Positions 47,601 through 57,898 of a DNA stretch of 64,000 bases are shown here, piece after piece. The notes below the pieces were generated by a model, which was not told the origin of the DNA, did no database searches, and saw only the letters and a list, made by a program, of their open reading frames with translations. Source of the DNA: Tipula vernalis (lineage: Eukaryota > Arthropoda > Insecta > Diptera > Tipulidae); assembly GCA_958295665.1 (NCBI GenBank), contig OY282560.1, forward strand, positions 209,420,420 through 209,484,419. The letters run 5' to 3'. Numbering within the stretch: the first letter of the stretch is position 1; every line of letters begins with the position of its first letter. Both the position numbers and the translations under genes were made by a program.

Positions 47601-50600
47601 TTTTCTTGAGAAAATCCTGGGAAGCGCGCATCAAAATGACCCATATACAAACTTGTCACTGGATCTAAGCTACCCGAAAAATATTCCAATTTTGGAAAAA
47701 ATAGGGGCCCTGGGTGTTTAGGACAACAAAGTTTGATGGCATCTCATAAAATATATTCAATATAAGTAAAAGTCATTTTCCGAATTTTCTTGAGAAAATC
47801 CTGGGAAGCGCGCATCAAAATGACCCATATACAAACTTGTCACTGGATCTAAGCTACCCGAAAAATATTCCAATTTTGGAAAAAATAGGGGCCCTGGGTG
47901 TTTAGGACAACAAAGTTTGATGGCATCTCATAAAATATATCCAATATAAGTAAAAGTCATTTTCCGAATTTTCTTGAGAAAATCCTGGGAAGCGCGAATA
48001 AAAATGACCCATATACAAAATTGTCACTGGATCTAAGCTACCCGAAAAATATCCCAATTTTGGAAAAAGTAGGGGCCCTGGGTGTTTAGGACAACAAAGT
48101 TTGATGGCATCTCATAAAATATATCCAATATAAGTAAAAGTCATTTTCCGAATTTTCTTGAGAAAATCCTGGGAAGCGCGAATAAAAATGACCCATATAC
48201 AAAATTGTCACTGGATCTAAGCTACCCGAAAAATATCCCAATTTTGGAAAAAGTAGGGGCCCTGGGTGTTTAGGACAACAAAGTTTGATGGCATCTCATA
48301 AAATATATCTAATATAAGTAAAAGTCATTTTCCGAATTTTCTTGAGAAAATCCTGGGAAGCGCGCATCAAAATGACCCATATACAAAATTGTCACTGGAT
48401 CTAAGCTACCCGAAAAATATCCCAATTTTGGAAAAAGTAGGGGCCCTGGGTGTTTAGGACAACAAAGTTTGATGGCATCTCATAAAATATATCCAATATA
48501 AGTAAAAGTCATTTTCCGAATTTTCTTGAGAAAATCCTGGGAAGCGCGCATCAAAATGACCCATATACAAACTTGTCACTGGATCTAAGCTACACGAAAA
48601 ATATCCCAATTTTGGAAAAAGTAGGGGCCCTGGGTGTTTAGGACAACAAAGTTTGATGGCATCTCATAAAATATATCCAATATAAGTAAAAGTCATTTTC
48701 CGAATTTTCTTGAGAAAATCCTGGGAAGCGCGCATCAAAATGACCCATATACAAACTTGTCACTGGATCTAAGCTACACGAAAAATATCCCAATTTTGGA
48801 AAAAGTAGGGGCCCTGGGTGTTTAGGACAACAAAGTTTGATGGCATCTCATAAAATATATCCAATATAAGTAAAAGTCATTTTCCGAATTTTCTTGAGAA
48901 AATCCTGGGAAGCGCGCATCAAAATGACCCATATACAAAATTGTCACTGGATCTAAGCTACACGAAAAATATTCCAATTTTGGAAAAAGTAGGGGCCCTG
49001 GGTGTTTAGGACAACAAAGTTTGATGGCATCTCATAAAATATATCCAATATAAGTAAAAGTCATTTTCCGAATTTTCTTGAGAAAATCCTGGGAAGCGCG
49101 CATCAAAATGACCCATATACAAAATTGTCACTGGATCTAAGCTACACGAAAAATATCCCAATTTTGGAAAAAGTAGGGGCCCTGGGTGTTTAGGACAACA
49201 AAGTTTGATGGCATCTCATAAAATATATCCAATATAAGTAAAAGTCATTTTCCGAATTTTCTTGAGAAAATCCTGGGAAGCGCGCATCAAAATGACCCAT
49301 ATACAAACTTGTCACTGGATCTAAGCTACCCGAAAAATATTCCAATTTTGGAAAAAATAGGGGCCCTGGGTGTTTAGGACAACAAAGTTTGATGGCATCT
49401 CATAAAATATATTCAATATAAGTAAAAGTCATTTTCCGAATTTTCTTGAGAAAATCCTGGGAAGCGCGCATCAAAATGACCCATATACAAAATTGTCACT
49501 GGATCTAAGCTACCCGAAAAATATCCCAATTTTGGAAAAAGTAGGGGCCCTGGGTGTTTAGGACAACAAAGTTTGATGGCATCTCATAAAATATATCCAA
49601 TATAAGTAAAAGTCATTTTCCGAATTTTCTTGAGAAAATCCTGGGAAGCGCGCATCAAAATGACCCATATACAAACTTGTCACTGGATCTAAGCTACACG
49701 AAAAATATCCCAATTTTGGAAAAAGTAGGGGCCCTGGGTGTTTAGGACAACAAAGTTTGATGGCATCTCATAAAATATATCCAATATAAGTAAAAGTCAT
49801 TTTCCGAATTTTCTTGAGAAAATCCTGGGAAGCGCGCATCAAAATGACCCATATACAAAATTGTCACTGGATCTAAGCTACACGAAAAATATCCCAATTT
49901 TGGAAAAAGTAGGGGCCCTGGGTGTTTAGGACAACAAAGTTTGATGGCATCTCATAAAATATATCCAATATAAGTAAAAGTCATTTTCCGAATTTTCTTG
50001 AGAAAATCCTGGGAAGCGCGAATAAAAATGACCCATATACAAAATTGTCACTGGATCTAAGCTACCCGAAAAATATCCCAATTTTGGAAAAAGTAGGGGC
50101 CCTGGGTGTTTAGGACAACAAAGTTTGATGGCATCTCATAAAATATATCTAATATAAGTAAAAGTCATTTTCCGAATTTTCTTGAGAAAATCCTGGGAAG
50201 CGCGCATCAAAATGACCCATATACAAAATTGTCACTGGATCTAAGCTACCCGAAAAATATCCCAATTTTGGAAAAAGTAGGGGCCCTGGGTGTTTAGGAC
50301 AACAAAGTTTGATGGCATCTCATAAAATATATCCAATATAAGTAAAAGTCATTTTCCGAATTTTCTTGAGAAAATCCTGGGAAGCGCGCATCAAAATGAC
50401 CCATATACAAACTTGTCACTGGATCTAAGCTACACGAAAAATATCCCAATTTTGGAAAAAGTAGGGGCCCTGGGTGTTTAGGACAACAAAGTTTGATGGC
50501 ATCTCATAAAATATATCCAATATAAGTAAAAGTCATTTTCCGAATTTTCTTGAGAAAATCCTGGGAAGCGCGCATCAAAATGACCCATATACAAACTTGT

Positions 50601-51101
50601 CACTGGATCTAAGCTACACGAAAAATATCCCAATTTTGGAAAAAGTAGGGGCCCTGGGTGTTTAGGACAACAAAGTTTGATGGCATCTCATAAAATATAT
50701 CCAATATAAGTAAAAGTCATTTTCCGAATTTTCTTGAGAAAATCCTGGGAAGCGCGCATCAAAATGACCCATATACAAACTTGTCACTGGATCTAAGCTA
50801 CACGAAAAATATCCCAATTTTGGAAAAAGTAGGGGCCCTGGGTGTTTAGGACAACAAAGTTTGATGGCATCTCATAAAATATATCCAATATAAGTAAAAG
50901 TCATTTTCCGAATTTTCTTGAGAAAATCCTGGGAAGCGCGCATCAAAATGACCCATATACAAACTTGTCACTGGATCTAAGCTACACGAAAAATATCCCA
51001 ATTTTGGAAAAAGTAGGGGCCCTGGGTGTTTAGGACAACAAAGTTTGATGGCATCTCATAAAATATATCCAATATAAGTAAAAGTCATTTTTCGAATTTT
51101 A
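35700..51101 (+). repeat. 184-bp tandem satellite array, about 84 copies
   Basis: The anchor GTAGGGGCCCTGGGTG recurs at 35925-36109-36293 and so on with exactly 184-bp spacing up to 51013, which is 82 periods with no slippage. Copies differ at a few positions only (CCCGA or CACGA, ATATCCC or ATATTCC, ACAAAATTG, ACAAACTTG or ACACAATTG, GTAGGGG or ATAGGGG). The first monomer and a half is diverged. The array has no long open frame, and 184 is not a multiple of three, so it is non-coding. It ends abruptly inside a monomer at 51101. Confidence 0.97.
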
Positions 51102-51589
51102 TATAGGTTATTTCTTTATTAGCATAAACCTTTGTTAATTAGTATTGATGTTTTGCAATAAAATATGGTTATCATGCCGCGGTAGCGTAATTACGAAGCG
51201 AGATTTTTTGTAATACGTTTGTGTAACTTTAACACGATGCTCCGCACTAATCGAATGTACTATCACCTTTAAAAGTTGGTTATGCACAGGGAAAAACTAG
51301 GTAAATGTTTTTTCAAAGAAGCAGCCCACTAAAATTATGAATTATTTTGTATTGAAAAGGTAGGGTAATCCTGAAACCACAAAAGGGTTACAATTTAAAT
51401 CTTTTTTTCTGTATTGTTATGATAGTGATCAAAGATCACCCTATTTTTTATCATAAATATAATTTCCAATGTTTATATAAAAAAGGCGATTGTTGCTGCC
51501 AACAAAAGCGTGAAAATTAAGTAGTTTTATGTTTTCTTATATAACCAACTTTAGAATGCGATAGTACATAGAATATAAATTCGTAACTG
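51102..51589. other. Non-repetitive spacer right of the array
   Basis: No coding region. AT-rich. The start ATATAGGTTATTTC marks the break from the satellite, and the end adjoins the inverted-repeat element at 51590. Confidence 0.5.
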
Positions 51590-51674
51590 GGGCGGAATCA
51601 TGAAATGCGGACGGAAAATTTTAGCGGTAGTAAACAATTCTATGAAAAATTTAGAATAAACTCAAAAAATTGTC

Positions 51675-51795
51675 TGTTAATTCCAGCAAATACTGTGCTT
51701 AGGTTGTAAGGCTAAGCGTTTGCTTGATTAACGAATTTGTCTAATTAAATTACCGCTGGTGGGGTTTAATTAAACGGAGAATTAGAAACTACACC
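51675..51795 (-). repeat. 3' LTR of BEL-B, truncated
   Basis: About 120 bp running from TGTTAATTCCAGC to GAATTAGAAACTACAC on the plus strand. It matches one arm of the 5' LTR. The loop bases match the complement of the right arm (57106-57227) rather than the direct arm, so the loop is inverted relative to the 5' LTR. The pol frame runs into it and stops at 51782-51784. Confidence 0.8.
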
Positions 51796-53201
51796 TTTTT
51801 ATAAAATTTATTACAGTTCTAACAATCCGTTTTAGTTTAGTGAAACTGGATATTTTATTTATTAAGTGAACTATCCTGTCATCATCCTCTGTGATGGTAG
51901 TGAAGTTGATATTTTTTAGTTCTGTTGGTTGTTGTTTTTCTGGTTCAAGACAGTTTTGTATGTTTGGCGGGTATTCGTACTTGATTTTGAGCCAATGTGG
52001 TCCTGACCACCAGAGCTTTTGATTTATCAGTTCATCAACCGTTATTCCGCGGCTCGCGCAATCAGCTGGGTTGTCGCCTGATTTGATGTGGCGCCATTGA
52101 TGTGGTTCGGTAAAATTCCTAATCTCCGATACTCTGTTGGCAACATAAGTTTTATATTTCTGAATATCTCCTTGTATCCATGACAGCACTATGGTTGAAT
52201 CGGTCCATGCGATAGTTGTTGCTTGCTGTATTTCTAATGCTTGTTTTACTTCATTAAGAAGTTTAGCCAATAAGAGAGTGCCATTTAGTTCCAGCCTTGG
52301 TAATGTTACTTTTGGTTTCGTTGGCGCGACTCTTGTTTTGGCTGCTATAAGGTTGATGCTCACTTCACTTTCTTTATTGATTACTTTTAGGTAGACGCAG
52401 GCGGCATAGGCTTGTTCTGAAGCATCGCTGAAGCCGTGAACCTGAATCTGTGATTCAGGTGTGTAATTTATCCATCTTGGAACTTTTATGTCACTGAGAA
52501 GCTGTAGTTTGTCTTTAAAGTTTAACCATTGTTGACCTATGGCTTCAGGAACCGGTTCATCCCATGTGAGACCCATGAGCCACATTTTTTGTAACATTAT
52601 CTTTGGTGTTATTATTACTGGTGCTAGCCATCCTAATGGATCAAATAGCTTAGCAGTCGTGGAGAGAATAATTCGCTTCGTCAACTTGCCACTTGGAATT
52701 GGTACGTTTATATTAAACTCAAATACATCCGCTTTAGGTTTCCAAAAAAGACCAAGGTCTTTTATGCTTTGATCGATTTCAATTTTATGTGATTCTGTTA
52801 GTTCTCTGTCGGTTACGTTGATTAAGAGCTGTGTTTGGTTGCTTGCCCATTTTCTTAAATTAAAGCCTCCTTTTTGAAGTAGTTCCGTTAGTTGGATTTG
52901 AATGGCTGATGCTTCTTTAATTGTGTCGCAGCCTGTCATGAGATCATCGACGTAGAAATCTTTTTGTAACACCTTGCATGCCGTAGGAAAGTTTTTTCTT
53001 TCGTCTTCTGCGAGCTGGTTTAAAGTTTTTACTGCAAGATAAGTGGCAGCTGCTGTTCCGTATGTTACTGTGTTAAGTTGGTACTCTTGAATCTTTTCTG
53101 AAGACAAGTTTCGCCACAGAATCCGTTGAAAGTTTCTATCTTCCTTGTTTATCCAAATCTGCCGAAACATTTTCTCTATGTCGGCCGTGAAGACATATTT
53201 G
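51782..53201 (-). pseudogene. BEL-B RT palm and RNase H; integrase missing
   Basis: Continues RT with FTADIEKMFRQIWINKED and the active site DFYVDDLMTG, then LFDPLGWLAPVI. The RNase H motifs are HGFSDASEQAYAACVYL, AWTDSTIVLSWIQ and NPADCASRG. Shortly after the RNase H the frame enters the truncated LTR and stops at 51782-51784. The integrase domain (several hundred residues in intact relatives) is deleted, so this copy could not integrate unaided. Confidence 0.9.
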
Positions 53202-53203
53202 TG

Positions 53204-53999
53204 CACAGTTGAAAAAATATTGCTTATGTAATGCAAATTGCATTACATGTAGGTCCAGTGCAAGGCTGTATTACAAAATGATACAAAGCTTGCATTAAAA
53301 ATTAGTTTGATACAATTTGCATTGATTTGTAATACAGCAATTAGATTAAATTTTAGTGCAACATTCCATTAGAATACAAAGCAAATTGTAGAAGAACCGT
53401 CAATCAACTGAATTAAAATTTATCAAAGACTGCATTAATAAAATATTTTAGAAGTTTTAAATTTTAAAGCAAGTTGCATTAAAAGCTCCGTAATTTTAGC
53501 GATTTTTTTTTTGTTTTTTCAGGTTGTTCTTTGTTTTTGGTGCCTTGAGGTTGAGGGTCGAAATCTCAGAGAGATAATAACCTATAAATTAAGAACTGAA
53601 AATCTTACCTTAAAACGTAATGGATATTTTTGAATTCGGAAAACTAAATTATTAAAGATTTATTAAGCTGCTTATATGTCATGTAGTCGATTTGATTTAG
53701 TGAATTTTTTACCAGTAATGCAAAACTCGTGCATGATCTTATTATTCATATATACATTTAAGTCCGCTTGTTTTAGCGAATTTTATGTTGGTATAATTTT
53801 TAAATTTGAGAAGGTTGCTTTAAAATGTCTAATAGTTGTAATAAAAATATATTTTAATGCAAATACTGCTTTAGAAATCCTCATATTGCATTAAAATTCT
53901 TTTTAACGCAAACATACTTTACAATTTAATAATAACTTGCATTACATAAGTCGTAATGCAAGACTTACATTAAAAATTAAAGTTATTTTTTCAACTGTG
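53204..53999. mobile_element. CACAGT...ACTGTG element 2 (non-autonomous), in BEL-B RT
   Basis: 796 bp with terminal inverted repeat CACAGTTGAAAAAATA (16 bp) and TG duplicated on both sides (53202-53203, 54000-54001). The interior has many TGCATTA / TAATGCA words, heaviest near the ends, and no recognisable gene. Removing it with one TG rejoins the RT frame exactly. Ends and duplication size match the 32.8-kb element, so it may be mobilised by a related transposase. Confidence 0.8.
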
Positions 54000-54001
54000 T
54001 G

Positions 54002-56740
54002 CTTTCGCCATCTCATTACGATATGCCACAGGTCTTGTTGTATTTTAGGACCAACATGCATTACATCATTTAATGACCGGCCGTTGGTTGTTTTGGCGGA
54101 CGCGTCAAAAACTACTCTTAACTTTGTTGTAGTACTTGATGGCTTGAGGACCGCATGATGGGGCATGTAATATTTTCCTTCGTTCAACTCTGTTGGTTGA
54201 ATTTTCTTCATATGTCCGAGATATTCATATTCTTGTATGAATTCTTTGTATTGTGTGGCTAATTCGTTGTTCTTCATGAGTTGCCTTTCTAGTTGGAGAA
54301 ATCTTGCTGTTGCCATCCTTTTGGAATCTATTAGGTCTGCCTGTTGTTGGAACGGAATTTTAAGAGTGTATCTACCGTCTGATTCTCTTTTGTGGGAGTT
54401 TCGAAAATGTTGTTCACATTCTTCTTCATCAGTAGTATGTTTTCTCGGCGGATGTAGTTCCTCTATTTCCCAAAATTTCTTGAGGGTTTTCTCAATTTCA
54501 TCAGTTGTATTTTCCTTTGTTGTGATTGCTACGGTTTTGGTTAACGGCTCGCCTATTGAGTGTGAATTGTTAGATCTTCCTAATATTATCCACCCAGACC
54601 TTGTACGTTGAGCAATTGGTTGTTGATTGTTTATTTTTATTATATCCGGTAATACTATATCGGAATAGTAATATGCACCAATAAGTAAGTCTATCGGTGC
54701 TGACGTGTGGGAGTTAGGATCGGCCAACTGAGGTAGATTTTTCCAAGTATGGCTTGTTATTGTTTTTCGTGGTTGATTGTCTGTAATTTTATTGACTACG
54801 TAAGCTTCTATTTCCAGGTTATACCTCGATTGAAATTGAGGCATAATTGATAGTTTAGCAGCCTTTTTGATTATTTCTTTGTTGTTTGCGCAAATGCCAG
54901 TGACGTGCAATTCTGTGCTACACGTTTTTGTTTGTAGTCTGTTTACTGCGTTTGAAGTGATGAACGTGGCTTGTGAGCAAGGATCTATAATGGCACGTAA
55001 ATGACAGTCTTGCCCATTCTTAGTTGTTGCCCTTACTAGTGCGGTTGGTAAGAGAATGTACGCGTCATTTGTACTAGCGTGTAATGTAGTATTACTGTTG
55101 TTTGCTGATCCGGGTTTGGTTGTTATTGATCCAATCATCTTATTGTGTAGTAGCTGGTGATGTCGTCCTTTGCATTGTTGACATGATGTATTAGCCTTAC
55201 ATTCGGCTAACGCGTGGTCGCTTTTAAGACACCTTCTACATAGTTGCAATAATGATACCAGCTGATTTTTGTCAAGAATGTTCATTGCTTTAAATTTAGA
55301 ACAATCTGCAAGATGATGGCTTTGGTTGCAGACAACGCAGGCTTTGGTTGGACTCGTTGTCAATAGAGATGTTTTTGTAGTAGTTGCTGGTTTACGAAAG
55401 CTTGAAGATTTTTCTCGATAAACTGCTTCTAATGACGTAAAACGCGATTCAAGGAACCTCATGAAATTTTCAAGAGTTTGAATTTCTCTTGGATTCTCTA
55501 GTGACATCTCGTATGCTCTCAGGGATTCGTGATCCAGTTTTTTGGCCAATACGTATATCACTATTTGATCCCAAGAATCAGTGTTGATTCCTAGGTGCTT
55601 GATTGCATGTAAACATTCTCTGGTCGTGTCGTATAATCCTCTTATGGCTGGTGCGGATTCGGTATTTATTGTTGGTTGTGCCATCAAGGTATGAATGTAT
55701 TTGTTTACGTTCATCCTGCGATTATCGTATCTTGTTTTAATTATGTCCCATGCGGGTTCATAGTTTTCTCCCACGGATTGTAGGTGATTTATCAGCCTGG
55801 CTGCTTGACCTCCAATGTAGGTCTTTAGATAATTAATCTTGTGTGTGTTGTTAAGTGCTTGATTGTTGTGCACTAGTTGTTCAAAGACATCATGAAATGC
55901 CATCCATTTCATGTATTCTCCATTAAAGTGGGGTATTTGTATTTCGGGAAGCTTAATTTCTGCCGGTCGATTACTGCCGGCTTTATATTGTTTGTTCTTC
56001 ATGATCACCTCTACTACTATTTCGTCATACGCTTTTCGTATTGTGTCGTAGTATTCATCTATGAAGTATTTTGTTGTTGTTTCATCATCCTCAGTCGCCT
56101 CCAGCCATATGTTGTCGTGAAGATCTGATAATTGATTCATCATTCTCTCCATGTGAGTTAGTGATAAATTCAATGATGCTTCAGCTTCTCCTTGTTCCAA
56201 TTTATTTTTTGTGGACCTTATCTCTTTGTATAAGCTCCTCATTTTGATGTCTTGTTGTTTTAATTGTTGTTTGAATTTTGGCGATTGTCTGAATTCAAGG
56301 TTTGACTCAATTTTTGGTGTCTCGTGTAATGGACTATGCCTGAATTCGCTTGTTGATGTCTCTGGGTCAGTGTTGTTGATCTCTATAGCTGGGGTGATGC
56401 TGAGTTCTTTGAAATTGATTGCTGCATCTGCTGTTGGAAGTGGTGTGGATGGCAGCCCCGGATCGTTTAGGCGTTGTCGCATTTCCTCCATAATTTTTTG
56501 GTAATTATCTGCCACATTTTGCCTATCCTTGTAGTACTGATCTGTTGACTTCAGTGGTGGTTGGAGTTCTCTGATTAAATTATCGTCATCGATGTACTCT
56601 TTGTATATCTTCTTCAAAGCTGCTATTTTTTTCTCCAGATATGTCTTCGTTTTTCGTATTGCTCCATCTTTTTTATAGTTTGTGATGAGCTGCTCTATTT
56701 CTTCTGTCTTTTGCTTTTGTTTCTGCAATAGCTGTTCCAT
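54002..56740 (-). pseudogene. BEL-B Gag, protease and RT N-terminus
   Basis: One frame of about 910 codons starting MEQLLQKQKQ. It has a coiled-coil N-terminus (residues 1-60) and a DUF1759-like Gag (PEIQIPHFNGEYMKWMAF near 275). A zinc cluster follows (CVVCNQSHHLADC near 470, and CRRCLKSDHALAEC near 500). The protease has the active-site segment IIDPCSQATFI near 590, where DSG is expected; this may impair it. The RT linker LKKFWEIEEL and MPHHAVLKPS, RVVFDASAKT come next. The frame is cut in RT, just before the TADIEKMFRQI box, by the CACAGT element at 53999. A 2-bp duplication (TG) allows the frame to continue at 53201. Confidence 0.88.
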
Positions 56741-56825
56741 GCCTATAGTTGTAATTTACTAAGTTGCGGCTAGTTAGTGGAACAACGGGTGTCTGCTTCA
56801 CGGTGCAGTTGTTTGGATATCCGCC

Positions 56826-56950
56826 GGTTGTTGATTGACGTATTTGATAGATATCCCGCCGGTTGTTGATTGACGTATTTGATAAATATCCCGTCGGTTG
56901 TTGATTGACGTATTTGATAGATATCCCGTCGGTTGTTGATTGACGTATTT
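56826..56950 (-). repeat. 35-bp tandem repeat in BEL-B leader
   Basis: GGTTGTTGATTGACGTATTT starts at 56826, 56861, 56896 and 56931: 3.6 copies with a 35-bp period and one or two differences. It lies between the primer-binding site and the gag start. Confidence 0.9.
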
Positions 56951-56969
56951 GGTTGTTGCCAGTTTTAAT

Positions 56970-56984
56970 GGCTCGAAGGACCAA
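56970..56984 (-). promoter_or_regulatory. Primer-binding site of BEL-B
   Basis: Directly downstream of the 5' LTR on the minus strand, TTGGTCCTTCGAGCC begins with the TGG expected to pair with a tRNA CCA end. The position and sequence fit BEL/Pao elements. Confidence 0.65.
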
Positions 56985-57227
56985 TGTTAATCCAGCAAAT
57001 ACTGTGCTTAGGTTGTAAGGCTAAGCGTTTGCTTGATTAGCGAATTTGTCTAATTAAATTACCGCTGGTGGGGTTTAATTAAACGGAGAATAAACTTAAT
57101 CACCAAACGTGTAGTTTCTAATTCTCCGTTTAATTAAACCCCACCAGCAGTAATTTAATTAGACAAATTCGCTAATCAAGCAAACGCTTAGCCTTACAAC
57201 CTAAGCACAGTATTTGCTGGATTAACA
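56985..57227 (-). repeat. 5' LTR of BEL-B, itself a 243-bp palindrome
   Basis: Begins TGTTAATCCAGC and ends GGATTAACA on either strand. Two arms of about 105 bp are near-perfect complements (GTTTAATTAAACGGAGAA...) around an asymmetric loop of about 30 bp (57088-57118). A palindromic LTR is unusual. The RNA could fold as one long hairpin. Confidence 0.85.
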
Positions 57228-57898
57228 TTGTCAATGTTACCCAAGTTATTTCGTATCAAATCGAAATTAAATGAAGGTGTAGAAGGTTGATTTACATATG
57301 CGACGTGCGACGTGTGACGGGAGCTTATAGCCAATTAGAAACGAATATTTTGACATTCGTCACACGGCACACGCTACACGCCGAGACATGATTACATGAA
57401 CCAATTTTACTTTTTGTGACGGTTTACACATACACATAAAAATTTAGTGTAAAACTTGGCCGCATTTTTTGTTTAAACAAAATTTCGGTAGATTCATTTT
57501 TGACCAAAGCCAATATTAGAAAACCTTTTATTTTTTTTTTCTTAATTTCTGATTGTTTTACTACATTTCCTTTTAGTGGAGCATAATACCACAAAAAAAT
57601 AATAAAATATATTCAATTAGTGTGCAACCCGTCATAGATGTAAATTCTTGTCAAGAAACCTTCTCGTTTATTACCACATGTCACACGTCGCTCGTCGCAT
57701 ACGTAAATCAAGCTTTACGGCCAATTTTTGATAGATTTGAAATATTTATCGGATAAAAATTTAGCGATAATTCACTTATTTGCAAATTCAAACAAAATAA
57801 CTTGGGTAAGTTTGACCATTTTTTGAGTTTATTCTAAATTTTTCATAGAATTGTTCACTACCGCTAAAATTTTCCGTCCGGATTTCATGATTCCACCC

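Larger units (their letters stand above)
51675..57227 (-). mobile_element. BEL/Pao retrotransposon B, minus strand
   Basis: Flanked by the 5-bp duplication TTGTC (51670-51674 and 57228-57232), the size expected for BEL/Pao. The right, full 5' LTR is 56985-57227, followed on the minus strand by a primer-binding-like TTGGTCCTTCGAGCC, a repeat-bearing leader, and one long gag-pol frame. Integrase and half of the left LTR are missing, so the 3' part is deleted. A 796-bp CACAGT element interrupts RT. The open frames are otherwise long, so the insertion is fairly young. Confidence 0.92.
51590..57898. mobile_element. Inverted-repeat (foldback) DNA element hosting BEL-B
   Basis: Arms of about 108 bp, roughly 93% identical. 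The left arm is 51590-51674 continued at 57233-57257. The right arm is about 57790-57898. Ends are GGGCGGAATCATGAAAT and, on the reverse strand, GGGTGGAATCATGAAAT. Without the BEL insertion the element is about 750 bp. A second, inner inverted repeat (57288-57318 against 57680-57710, containing GCGACGTGTGAC) lies inside. No target duplication could be fixed. No transposase is present, so it is non-autonomous. Confidence 0.75.

Noticed and set aside
35700..51101. CRISPR array or coding tandem repeat
   Set aside because: The whole 184-bp unit is conserved with no spacer-like variable part, the genome is eukaryotic, and the unit is not a multiple of three and has no long frame.
53942..54158. Plus-strand frame of 73 codons and the C-terminal tail of the BEL-B frame beyond 54001
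   Set aside because: The last residues of that BEL-B frame are translated from the CACAGT element, not from BEL. The plus frame is a shadow.
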